From DATCBF01 sp964401995 (lineage in GTDB: Bacteria > Actinomycetota > Thermoleophilia > Solirubrobacterales > 70-9): a stretch of 64,000 nucleotides of DNA. Shown here piece by piece: positions 19,583 to 27,543 of this stretch. The DNA lies in NCBI GenBank assembly GCA_964401995.1, contig CAYOAP010000001.1:206651-270650 (forward strand), given 5' to 3'. A model generated the notes under the pieces. It was not told where the DNA came from. It made no database searches and saw nothing but the letters and a program-made list of their open reading frames with translations. The number at the start of each line of letters is the position of its first letter. Position 1 is the stretch's first letter. A program made the position numbers and the translations under genes.

Positions 19583-20491
19583 ATGTCAAAGCTCTTCTTC
19601 TTCATCCAGGAGGCATTCCGGGCGCTGCGCCGCAACGCCGCGCCGAGCATGGCCGCGATCGTGACCACGGTCACCACCGTGATCCTGCTCGGAGTGCTGA
19701 TCCCGATCTTCCAGACGACCCAGGCCAAGAGCGACCAGGTCCGCAGCCAGCTTGAGATCCGCTACCCGATCTACGCCGACGCGACCAAAGGCGAGATCGC
19801 CTCGACCGAGAAGCAGCTGGCCGCGGTCCCGCACGTGAAGTCGGTCCGGCTGATCAGCAAAAGCGAAGCCCTGGCAGAACTGAAGAAGGATCTCAAAGAC
19901 AAAACGATCCTCGAACAGCTGCACACCAACCCGCTGCCCGCCAACTTCGCGGTCAAGGCCGACGATGCCGCCAACCTCGACTCGATCCGGGCCGAAATCA
20001 TGCCCCCCGGGCCAAATGGCAAGCCAAAGCCGATCTCTTCGATCATCTCCGGCGAATTCGACCGCCAGCAGGACTCCCAGCAGATCGAGCAGGTGACCAG
20101 CGCCCTCAAAATCGTCCTCACCGTGATCACGGCGCTGCTGATCATCGCCTCGCTGATGCTGGTCGGCAACACGATCCGGCTCTCGATCTACACCCGCCGC
20201 CGTGAGGTGGAGGTGATGCGGCTGGTCGGCGCGACCCGCTGGTTCATCCGCTGGCCGTTCATGATCGAGGGCGTCGTCGTCGGCTTCGCTGGCGGCCTGA
20301 TAGCCATACTTATCCTGTGGCTGGGCAAGATCACCATCGTCGACCCGCTCAGCAAGACCTTCTCCTTCCTCGCGGCCCAGAACAACAGCACCCTCTCGTT
20401 CCCGGCCCTGGTGGCGATCCTCTTCGCCGCCGCGGTCCTGGTCTCCGCGGTTGGCTCAGGCGTCACGCTGCGCCGCTTCCTGAAGGTCTGA
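19583..20491 (+). CDS. ftsX: Cell-division protein FtsX
   Basis: 302 residues with the FtsX arrangement. The first transmembrane segment is near residues 22-44 (AIVTTVTTVILLGVLIPIF). A large extracellular loop of about 125 residues follows, then three C-terminal segments: VLTVITALLIIASLMLVGN, MIEGVVVGFAGGLIAILIL and ALVAILFAAAVLVSAVGSG. The cytoplasmic link RRREVEVMRLVGATRWFIRWPF is the FtsE contact motif. It is directly adjacent to ftsE and followed after 7 nt by a S41 protease, a common actinobacterial order. Confidence 0.95.
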   Translation: MSKLFFFIQEAFRALRRNAAPSMAAIVTTVTTVILLGVLIPIFQTTQAKSDQVRSQLEIRYPIYADATKGEIASTEKQLAAVPHVKSVRLISKSEALAELKKDLKDKTILEQLHTNPLPANFAVKADDAANLDSIRAEIMPPGPNGKPKPISSIISGEFDRQQDSQQIEQVTSALKIVLTVITALLIIASLMLVGNTIRLSIYTRRREVEVMRLVGATRWFIRWPFMIEGVVVGFAGGLIAILILWLGKITIVDPLSKTFSFLAAQNNSTLSFPALVAILFAAAVLVSAVGSGVTLRRFLKV

Positions 20492-20498
20492 GCCCCTC

Positions 20499-21686
20499 AT
20501 GAGGGCCAGGGCGGTAATCGCCTTCTCAACGGCGCTGGTCGCTGTCCTCCTCGTCGGCCTCTGGCTGGGTGGGCACCCGGGCAAGCTGCCGACCTTCGTC
20601 CGCAAGGGCTTCGTCGATTCCTCAGCCGGCCTGACCGCCGAGGCGAACGAACTGATCAAGGACAACTACTACCGCTCGGTCGGCGAAACCCAGCTCGGCA
20701 ACTCTTCCCTGCAGGGCATGGTCAAGGGGCTGCGCCAGCGCTTCCACGACCGCTTCTCCGACTATTTCTCGCCGGAACACCTCGAACAGTTCAACGAAGA
20801 GATCTCCGGCCACTTCTCCGGGATCGGGCTCAGCGTTAAAGAAGTCAAGCGCGGGCTCGAAGTCGAACGCGCCTTCGCCGGCTCGCCCGCCGCCAGGGCG
20901 GGGATCGAAGCCGGCGACACGGTCGTCTCCGTCGATGGCCACTCGCTGGCCGGCATCAACAGCACCGTGGCGACGGAAAAGATCAAAGGCCCGGAAGGGA
21001 CCGATGTCGTCATCGGCGTGCTCGATGCCAAGACCGGCAAGGTCCGCAAGGTGAGGCTGACCCGGGCCCAGGTCTCGCTGCCGAACGTGACCAGCCGGGT
21101 CAAGACCGTGAAGGGCCGCAAGCTCGGCTACATCCGCTTTCTCAGTTTCAGCGAAGGCGCCCACGCTGAGCTGCGCGAAGCGGTCGAAAAGGTCGAGAGC
21201 GAAGGCGCCGAAGGGATCGTGCTCGACCTGCGCGGCAACGGCGGCGGCCTGCTCGAGGAGGCGGTGCTGACCGCCAGCATCTTCTTGCCCAAGGACGAAG
21301 TCGTGGTGACGACCGAGTCGCGCACACAGGGCAACGCCGAATACAAGACGGTCGGCGAAAACCTGCCGCAGCGGCCGCTGGTGATCCTGATCGACCGCAA
21401 CACCGCCTCGGCGGCCGAGATCCTGACCGCGGCCCTGGCCGACGACGCCGGCGCAACGGTCGTCGGCACCCGCTCTTACGGCAAGGGGGTCTTCCAGCAG
21501 GAGGTCGACCTCTCCAACGGCGGCGCGCTGAAGCTGACGATCGGCGAGTACTTCACGCCAGAACACGTGAATCTGGCGGGCAAGGGCATCCACCCAGATG
21601 TGCGCGCCAGCGACGATCCGCGGACCAAAACCGACGAGGCGATGCAGCGCGCCTTCGGCGTCCTGGCCGGCCAGGCGCAGGAATGA
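20499..21686 (+). CDS. C-terminal processing peptidase, S41 family
   Basis: 395 residues. An N-terminal hydrophobic anchor (residues 4-24) places the enzyme outside the membrane. A PDZ domain (GIGLSVKEVKRGLEVERAFAG...GDTVVSVDG) follows, then the S41 core with GYIRFLSF, DLRGNGGGLLEEAV, DRNTASAAEIL (catalytic Ser) and TRSYGKGVFQ (catalytic Lys). It likely trims or degrades periplasmic or wall-associated proteins and is related to CtpA/CtpB. It overlaps rnr by 4 nt. The location next to ftsEX suggests a role near the division site. Confidence 0.9.
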   Translation: MRARAVIAFSTALVAVLLVGLWLGGHPGKLPTFVRKGFVDSSAGLTAEANELIKDNYYRSVGETQLGNSSLQGMVKGLRQRFHDRFSDYFSPEHLEQFNEEISGHFSGIGLSVKEVKRGLEVERAFAGSPAARAGIEAGDTVVSVDGHSLAGINSTVATEKIKGPEGTDVVIGVLDAKTGKVRKVRLTRAQVSLPNVTSRVKTVKGRKLGYIRFLSFSEGAHAELREAVEKVESEGAEGIVLDLRGNGGGLLEEAVLTASIFLPKDEVVVTTESRTQGNAEYKTVGENLPQRPLVILIDRNTASAAEILTAALADDAGATVVGTRSYGKGVFQQEVDLSNGGALKLTIGEYFTPEHVNLAGKGIHPDVRASDDPRTKTDEAMQRAFGVLAGQAQE

Positions 21687-23245
21687 GGGCGCGGGCGACC
21701 GCCCCGCCGAAGCGCGCTCGCCAGGCGGTCGAGGCCCTGCTCCGCGAGCGGCTCGGCCACCGTGGCTTCAGCGCAGGACTTGAGCTGGAGGCCGGCAAGG
21801 CCGCGCTGGTTGCCGATGCCCGCTTCCGCGGCCGCCGCGACCTGCGGGCGCTGCACACCTTCACCGTCGACCCCGCCACCGCGCGCGATTTCGACGACGC
21901 GATCTCGGCCCAGCGCGAGGGCGACAGCGCTCGGATCTGGGTCCACATCGCCGATGTCGCCGCCCATGTCCCGCCAGGATCGGCGCTGGACGAAGAGGCG
22001 CGCCGGCGCTGCAACAGCACCTACGTGCCGGGGGCGGTCGAGCCGATGCTGCCGCACGCGCTGAGCAGCGAGGCCTGCAGCCTGGCGCCGGACGTCGACC
22101 GCCTCGCGGTCACCGCCGAGATCGAGCTCGGCCCCGATGCCGAGCCGCGCCAGGCGCGCTTTTACCGCAGCCTGATCCGCTCCGACGCCCGCTTCGACTA
22201 CGACCAGCTCGACCTCATCTTCTCCGGCCGGGCCGAGGCGCCTGAGGATGTCGCCGAACCGCTGGCGGTGGCGCGCGAAGTGGCGGCGGCGTTGGGCGAG
22301 CGGCCGAGCACGACCAGGCTCGAGATCGAGTCCTTCGAGCCCGAGTTCCGCTTCGACTCCGAAGGCAACGTGACCGGGGCCCGTGGCGTCGCCCAGACCG
22401 AGTCGCACCGTCTGATCGAGCGCCTGATGATCCTTGCCAACGAGCAGGTGGCCCAGCTCTTGGAGCGCCGCCGCGCTCCGGCGATCTATCGGGTCCACGC
22501 CCAGCCCGACCCGCCGCGGGTCGAGCGCATGGTCGGCCAGCTGCACGCGCTCGGGGTGCCGACGCCGCCGCTGCGCGCCGGCCTCTCCGCCCGCGAGGCG
22601 GGGGGCGTCGCCGCCGAGGCGAGCAAGCTGGCGACCCGTGAGGCCGGGCGGCGCGGCCACGGCCGCGAGGCGTATACATCGCTCGTGCTCCGCTCGCTCA
22701 AACCTGCCCTCTACAGCGAGCGCAACAGCGGCCATGCCGGTCTTGGCAGCGCCGCCTACTGCCACTTCACCTCGCCGATCCGCCGCTACCCCGACCTCGT
22801 TGTGCATCGGGCGCTGCTGGCGGCGATCGGGGAGGGGGAGGACGCGCCGAGCCTGGGTGAGGCCCGGATCATCGCCCAGCGCTGCTCGGAGTCCGAGCGC
22901 GAGTCGACCAAGATCGAGCGCGACGCCGACGATGTCTGCGCTGCCTACCTGCTCGACCGCGAGCTCTTCGAGCGCGGCTGGGAGCAGCAGTTCGAGGGGG
23001 AGGTCTCCGGCGTGATCCAGGCCGGCGCCTTCGTCGCCTTTGCCGGTGAGCTCGGCGATACCTACGAGGGCTTTGTGCCGGCGCGGCTGATGCGCGGCGA
23101 GTACTTCGAGCTGAACGAGACCGAGACGGCGCTGGTCGGCCGCAAGACGGGGACGACGGTGCGCCTGGGCGATCCAATCTCGGTCAAGGTGGGGAGGATC
23201 GACGGCCCGGCGGGCCGGGTCGACCTGGAGCCGGCCGATGGCTGA
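21683..23245 (+). CDS. rnr: RNase II/R-family exoribonuclease, short
   Basis: 520 residues, compared with about 640-810 for RNase II or R. The RNB domain is complete: DPATARDFDDAISA supplies the metal-binding Asp residues, with AYCHFTSPIRRYPDLVVHR downstream. A C-terminal S1-like domain (FEGEVSGVIQAGAFVAF...KVGRIDG) is present. The two N-terminal cold-shock domains seem absent, replaced by about 50 residues. It degrades RNA 3' to 5'. The gene is ATGA-coupled to the protease and overlaps smpB by 8 nt. RNase R with SmpB-tmRNA acts in decay of stalled mRNAs. Confidence 0.88.
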   Translation: MRARATAPPKRARQAVEALLRERLGHRGFSAGLELEAGKAALVADARFRGRRDLRALHTFTVDPATARDFDDAISAQREGDSARIWVHIADVAAHVPPGSALDEEARRRCNSTYVPGAVEPMLPHALSSEACSLAPDVDRLAVTAEIELGPDAEPRQARFYRSLIRSDARFDYDQLDLIFSGRAEAPEDVAEPLAVAREVAAALGERPSTTRLEIESFEPEFRFDSEGNVTGARGVAQTESHRLIERLMILANEQVAQLLERRRAPAIYRVHAQPDPPRVERMVGQLHALGVPTPPLRAGLSAREAGGVAAEASKLATREAGRRGHGREAYTSLVLRSLKPALYSERNSGHAGLGSAAYCHFTSPIRRYPDLVVHRALLAAIGEGEDAPSLGEARIIAQRCSESERESTKIERDADDVCAAYLLDRELFERGWEQQFEGEVSGVIQAGAFVAFAGELGDTYEGFVPARLMRGEYFELNETETALVGRKTGTTVRLGDPISVKVGRIDGPAGRVDLEPADG

Positions 23246-23717
23246 AAAGAAAAAGAGGCTGCCCGAGTCCGGCGACGTCGTCACCAACCGTCGCGCCCGC
23301 CACAAGTTCGAATGGGTCGAGAAGATGGAGGCCGGGATCGTGCTCAGCGGGCCCGAGGTCAAGTCGCTGCGCGGCGGCAACGCCCAGATGACCGATGCCT
23401 ACGCGGTGGTCGAGGACGGCGAGGTCTGGCTGCGCAAGCTCTACATCCCGCCCTACGTCTTCGCCGGCAACGACAATCACGACCCTGATCGCCCGCGCAA
23501 GCTGCTCCTGCACCGGGGCGAGATCGAGCGCCTAATCGGGACCACGGCGCAGAAAGGCCTGACTCTGATCCCGACCCGGATCTACTTCAAAGGCCCGCGG
23601 GCAAAGGTCGAGCTGGCGCTGGCCCGGGGCAAGGAGGGGCGCGACCGCCGTCGCGAGATCGCCGATCGCGACGTGCGGCGCGAAGTCGAGCGCGATTTCA
23701 AGGGCCGGATGAGATAA
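23238..23717 (+). CDS. smpB: SsrA-binding protein SmpB
   Basis: 159 residues, the tmRNA partner in trans-translation. NRRARHKFEWVEKMEAGIVLSGPEVKSLR is the oligonucleotide-binding opening. GEVWLRKLYIPPY and GLTLIPTRIYFKGPRAKVELALARGK complete the beta-barrel, and a basic tail RDRRREIADRDVRREVERD occupies the decoding centre. The ATG lies inside the 3' end of rnr. The tmRNA gene itself is 3.4 kb downstream, beyond two other genes. Confidence 0.96.
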   Translation: MAEKKKRLPESGDVVTNRRARHKFEWVEKMEAGIVLSGPEVKSLRGGNAQMTDAYAVVEDGEVWLRKLYIPPYVFAGNDNHDPDRPRKLLLHRGEIERLIGTTAQKGLTLIPTRIYFKGPRAKVELALARGKEGRDRRREIADRDVRREVERDFKGRMR

Positions 23718-23737
23718 CTGGTGCCTGACCGCCTCAC

Positions 23738-25684
23738 GTGAAAAGATTGGAAGACATGCATACTGCCTCCATCCTCCCGTTCGGAAATTTCGTTGGTGAC
23801 AACACGTCTTATCTCGTCGCCGCCCTGCTGGCGGCGATCCTCCTGCTCCTGCTGGTGGTCAGCATCACCCAGCGGCGGGCGAAAGATAAAGCCAAAAAAC
23901 AGGCGATAGCCCAGGGGCCGGGCCCGAGCGGGCCGACGGCCGGGGTCTCACCGGTCGCAGGCGCCCCCGCCGCCATCGGAGCGCCGCCGCATGTGGCTGG
24001 CCCTGGTCCGGGGCAGCCGCCCCAGAACGCCAAGGAGAAGCGCGCCAAAGCCCGCGAGCAGCAGCGCGCCGCCCGCCTAGAGCACCGCAAACGCAGCCAG
24101 GAAGAGGCAAAACGGCGGCGCGAGGAGAAACAGGCAAAACGGGCGCAGCGCCGGGGCAAACCAGTTCCCGCCCCAACGCAGCCCGCTGCCCCCGCCACCC
24201 AGCCGTCGGCCGCCGCCACAGCTCCCGGGGCGGTGCCGCTGGTGCCGGGCGCGCCCGGCACGGCCGGCGCCGGTCAGCCTCAGCCGGCGCCCGTGCCTCA
24301 GCTTGCCCCGGCCCCCGCCAAGCGAGGGCCGTTCGGGATCAAGCTTGGCGGCGGCGACCGCCGCCGCCAGAAGGACGCAGCCAAAGCCGAGCGCCAGCTG
24401 GCCGCTGCCCGGGCTGCCCAGGAGCGCGAGATGCTGAAAACCGGCATCGCGCCGCCGGCGGAGGCGATCCAGCCTCCCGCTCCCGTGGCGCCACAGCCTC
24501 CGGTCCCGCCGCTGCCCCCGCCCCCGGCGCCACTGGCGCAGGACTTTCCCCCGACTCCACCACCGGCGCCGGCGCCGCCCGCGGCCCCGCAGCAGCCTGC
24601 GGCCCCGCAGCAGCCTGCGGCCCCGCAGCAGCCTGCGGCCCCGTTGCCGCCTCCCGGCTATGACGCGACTGCGGCCGAGCAGCGGGTGCGCTCGAAGGTC
24701 GAGGAGATTCAGCGCGAGGAGGAGCGGATGCGGGTTGAGGCCGACGAGCGCATTCGCGATGCCGAGCGGATGCAGCGCGAGGCCGAAGAGCGCGCCGCCG
24801 GCGCCCAGGCGAGCCAGATCACCCAGAGCATGGAGGCGATCCCACCGGCGCAGCCGCCATCGCCGAGCCCGCCGCCGATGCCACCGTCGCCGCTGGGCGA
24901 GCCGCAGCCGCCGGCGCCGCCAGAGCCGGCCCAGCCAGCGCCTGAGCTGGGCGCCGCCGAGCAGCAGATCCAGCAGGAGCGTGAGGCCCATGAGCGCTCA
25001 CTGAGCCAGGCGCAGGAGCGCTTGCGCGAGATCGAGGAGCGGACCAAAGCGGCCGAGCGCCGCGCGGTCGAGGCGCAGCGCCTGGCTAAATTGAAAGCTG
25101 AGGAGGCCGAGCGCCAGCAGCGCCTGCGCGAGATCCACGAGAGCGTTGCCGCGGCCGAGGAGCGAGCCCGCGAGGCCGAGCGCCGCGCGGCCGAGGCGGA
25201 GCAGGCTGTGCTGCAGTCTGTGCAGCTGCCGCCCGAGCCGGGCGCGCCGACCCCGCCCGTGGCGCCGCTTTCCCCGGAGCCTGCTGCGCCGCCCCCCTTT
25301 GGCGCTCCGGCGCCGATCCAGGAGATGCCTGCTCCGGGCTTGGGCGAGGAGCCGCCTTCGGCTGTGCATGAGCTGCCGACGCCACTGCCACCTTCATCGC
25401 CGCCGCCTTCGCAGCCGCCGCCCTTTGCCGTCGCGCCGCCGATGTCCGCGCCGACACCGGAGCCGCCGGCGCCAGCGACCAGCGCCCTCGGCGCTCAGAA
25501 GATCAACCTCAACACGGTCACCTTCGAGCAGTTGCGCGAGCACGATCTCTCGGTCACCCAGGCCACCCGCCTGCTTGCTCATCGCGAGCGCCTCGGCCAG
25601 TTCCAGTCGGTCGACGACCTCGAGCAGATCGCCGGCTTCCCGCAGGAGGTAGTCGACGATTTGAAGCTCCGCTCGACTGTCTAG
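23738..25684 (+). CDS. Proline-rich, coiled-coil membrane protein with C-terminal HhH motif
   Basis: 648 residues, not matched to a named protein. A single transmembrane segment lies near residues 27-46 (YLVAALLAAILLLLLVVSI). Basic Lys/Arg/Ala helices, Pro/Ala-rich linkers and two charged Arg/Glu coiled-coil stretches (about 305-345 and 405-490) follow. The last 60 residues, INLNTVTFEQLREHDLSVTQATRLLAHRE, look like a ComEA/PilZ-type helix-hairpin-helix that may bind DNA. GTG 23738 or ATG 23756 could be the start. It might connect DNA and membrane, but this is inference. Confidence 0.65.
   Translation: MKRLEDMHTASILPFGNFVGDNTSYLVAALLAAILLLLLVVSITQRRAKDKAKKQAIAQGPGPSGPTAGVSPVAGAPAAIGAPPHVAGPGPGQPPQNAKEKRAKAREQQRAARLEHRKRSQEEAKRRREEKQAKRAQRRGKPVPAPTQPAAPATQPSAAATAPGAVPLVPGAPGTAGAGQPQPAPVPQLAPAPAKRGPFGIKLGGGDRRRQKDAAKAERQLAAARAAQEREMLKTGIAPPAEAIQPPAPVAPQPPVPPLPPPPAPLAQDFPPTPPPAPAPPAAPQQPAAPQQPAAPQQPAAPLPPPGYDATAAEQRVRSKVEEIQREEERMRVEADERIRDAERMQREAEERAAGAQASQITQSMEAIPPAQPPSPSPPPMPPSPLGEPQPPAPPEPAQPAPELGAAEQQIQQEREAHERSLSQAQERLREIEERTKAAERRAVEAQRLAKLKAEEAERQQRLREIHESVAAAEERAREAERRAAEAEQAVLQSVQLPPEPGAPTPPVAPLSPEPAAPPPFGAPAPIQEMPAPGLGEEPPSAVHELPTPLPPSSPPPSQPPPFAVAPPMSAPTPEPPAPATSALGAQKINLNTVTFEQLREHDLSVTQATRLLAHRERLGQFQSVDDLEQIAGFPQEVVDDLKLRSTV
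24581..24643. repeat. 18-bp tandem repeat, 3.5 copies
   Basis: The unit GCGGCCCCGCAGCAGCCT occurs at 24581, 24599 and 24617 without change, with nine bases of a fourth. It encodes AAPQQP repeats in the proline-rich linker. Perfect identity suggests recent slippage and possible length variation between strains. Confidence 0.9.
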
Positions 25685-25696
25685 CGGAGACTTTGG

Positions 25697-27067
25697 CTAG
25701 AGGCCGTAGGCCTCGATCAATTTGAGCCAGACCTCGCCGCGCGTGGGGTAGGCCGGAACGGCATGGCGCAGCTGCTGCAGCGGGACCTTGCCCACGATCG
25801 CGACCGTCGCGGCGTGGAGGAAGTCGGCGGTCTCGAAGCCGACGAAGGTGGCGCCGACGATTGTCTTGCTCGCCTCGTCGACGACGATCCGCGAAATGCC
25901 GCCGGTGCCCTTGCCCTGGAAGCTCGCGCCTGCCGTCCCGTCGGTGGCGACATCGGTCGCCGAGGCGTCGATCCCGGCCTCCTTTGCCTCGGCCAGCGTC
26001 TGGCCGACAGCGGCCACCTGGGGGTCGGTGAAGGTGACCCGGGGCGAGCCGATGGCCTCGGCCCTGGCCCGCACTTCGCGCCCAAGGATGTTCTCTGCGG
26101 CGACCCAGGCCTGGTACTTGCCGATGTGGGTGAGCAGGGCGCGGCCGTTGACGTCGCCGATCGCGTAGAGCCAGTCCCGCCCTCCGACCTGCAGCCGGTC
26201 GTCGGTCTCGAGGAAGCCGTCGGCCTCGATCCCGACCGAGTCCAAGCCGATCCCCTCGACCCGGGGCCGGCGGCCGACGGCGACCAGGATCTCGCTCGCT
26301 TCCACCCGCTCGCCCCCGCCCAGCTCGACGACGATGCCTGGGCCGGCGTTGCTGACCCGTTCGGCTTTGACCCCGACGCGGACGTCGACGCCGTGGTTGT
26401 CGCGCAGCGATTCGGCGAGCTGCTCGCCGGCGAAGGGCTCCTCACGCGGCAGCAGCCGCTCGGCCCCCTCGATCAGGGTGACCTTCGTCCCCAGTGTCGA
26501 CCAGGCCTGGGCCAGCTCTGCCCCGACCGGGCCGCCGCCGAGGACGATCATGCTGGCCGGGATCTGCTTCGAGGTTGTGCCCTCGCGATTGCTCCAGGTG
26601 CGCACCGTTTCAAGGCCGTCGATCGGCGGGATCGCGGCCGAGGTGCCGGTGGCGACGATCACGGCCCGGCGCGCGTGGAGTACATCGCCGTCGACCATGA
26701 CCCGGCGCTCGCCATCGAGCTGGGCCTGGCCGCGAAGCAGCTCGATCCCACGTTCTTCCAGCCAGGGCAGCTGGCCCGAGTCGTCGAAGCCGTGAATCAC
26801 CTCATCGCGGCGGTCGAGCACCGCCTGCGGGTCGAGTTCACCGCTGACCGCCTCGGCTGCCCCCGGCACTCGACGCGCCTCATCGAGCAACTGCCCTGGC
26901 CGCAGCAGCGCCTTTGAGGGCATGCAGGCGTAAAAGGAGCACTCGCCGCCGATCAGGTGTGACTCGGCCAGGGCCACGCTCAGCCCGCCTTCGGCCAGCC
27001 GCCCGGCGGCGACCTCGCCGGCGGGGCCGGCGCCAAGCACGACCACATCGAACTCTCTCTCGCTCAT
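25697..27067 (-). CDS. FAD-dependent pyridine nucleotide-disulfide oxidoreductase
   Basis: 456 residues. MSEREFDVVVLGAGPAGEVAAGRLAEGG gives the FAD-binding GxGxxG. GGECSFYACMPSKALLRPG carries the redox pair CX4C. VLGGGPVGAELAQAWSTLG is the NAD(P)H site, LYAIGDVNG the second FAD motif, and HAVPAYPTRGEV the C-terminal His-Glu of the family. It fits dihydrolipoamide dehydrogenase-like, mycothione reductase-like or mercuric reductase-like enzymes; no second-substrate domain is present. Start Met at 27067 was used, because the 16 residues before it run into the tmRNA promoter. The gene is not near lipoyl-enzyme genes. Confidence 0.87.
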   Translation of the reverse strand: MSEREFDVVVLGAGPAGEVAAGRLAEGGLSVALAESHLIGGECSFYACMPSKALLRPGQLLDEARRVPGAAEAVSGELDPQAVLDRRDEVIHGFDDSGQLPWLEERGIELLRGQAQLDGERRVMVDGDVLHARRAVIVATGTSAAIPPIDGLETVRTWSNREGTTSKQIPASMIVLGGGPVGAELAQAWSTLGTKVTLIEGAERLLPREEPFAGEQLAESLRDNHGVDVRVGVKAERVSNAGPGIVVELGGGERVEASEILVAVGRRPRVEGIGLDSVGIEADGFLETDDRLQVGGRDWLYAIGDVNGRALLTHIGKYQAWVAAENILGREVRARAEAIGSPRVTFTDPQVAAVGQTLAEAKEAGIDASATDVATDGTAGASFQGKGTGGISRIVVDEASKTIVGATFVGFETADFLHAATVAIVGKVPLQQLRHAVPAYPTRGEVWLKLIEAYGL

Positions 27068-27096
27068 TTGGACCTTCCTGCCCAACGCCGTACAAT
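27068..27096 (+). promoter_or_regulatory. tmRNA promoter
   Basis: TTGGAC (27068-27073), a 17-nt spacer and TACAAT (27091-27096) give a strong sigma-70-type promoter. Transcription would begin near 27103, about 13 nt before the mature tmRNA 5' end. The -35 abuts the start codon of the divergent oxidoreductase. Confidence 0.75.
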
Positions 27097-27115
27097 CGAA
27101 AACGCACATAAGCAC

Positions 27116-27473
27116 GGGGGCGACAGGCTTCGACGTGGTCGATCCGTGCGAATGGTTGCAGGTCGAGGTTGCCGGAGGCCTCGTTAAACCCCGGCACCAA
27201 CCAATACGTGCGGACCATGAGTTCGCCCTTGCCGCTTAGTTCATAGCTAAGCGATAAGAGTCGGTCCTCCCGCGCCCGCCGGGAGGGGCACCGGCTTCAA
27301 AAGCGGGCTTACCCAGGCGGATCGCCCCGTCCATCAGGGGAAAAATCAGAGGGCTTTATCTCCCGCAGTGCCTGCTGGCGCGGACCCCGGGAGACGAGAC
27401 TAAAGCGCCGGCTATACCTGTAGACGCCTTCGCATCACGGCCGCGGATCCGAGTTCAACTCTCGGCGCCTCCA
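27116..27473 (+). ncRNA. ssrA: Transfer-messenger RNA
   Basis: The 5' end GGGGGCG (27116-27122) pairs with CGCCTCC (27466-27472) as a tRNA-like acceptor with a G3-U70 wobble, the alanine identity element. The T arm is CCGAG-TTCAACT-CTCGG (27449-27465). The 3' CCA is not encoded. The tag reading frame at 27210-27239 reads GCG GAC CAT GAG TTC GCC CTT GCC GCT TAG, giving ADHEFALAA. The bases before the resume codon, TACGT, keep the TA found five and four nt upstream in E. coli. It rescues stalled ribosomes with SmpB. Confidence 0.95.
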
Positions 27474-27488
27474 CTGATTCCGCTTAAC

Positions 27489-27543
27489 CCCGAACTGCAT
27501 CAAATTCTCAATCTGGCAGGTAGAGAATTTGATGCAGTTCGGG
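27489..27543 (+). repeat. 55-bp palindromic element, copy B
   Basis: Arms at 27489-27509 and 27523-27543 are perfect complements of 21 bp around a 13-nt loop with CTGGCAGGTA. It starts 16 nt after tmRNA and its last base touches the stop codon (27544-27546) of the convergent MBL gene. It may serve as a hairpin end for both transcripts. Confidence 0.88.
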
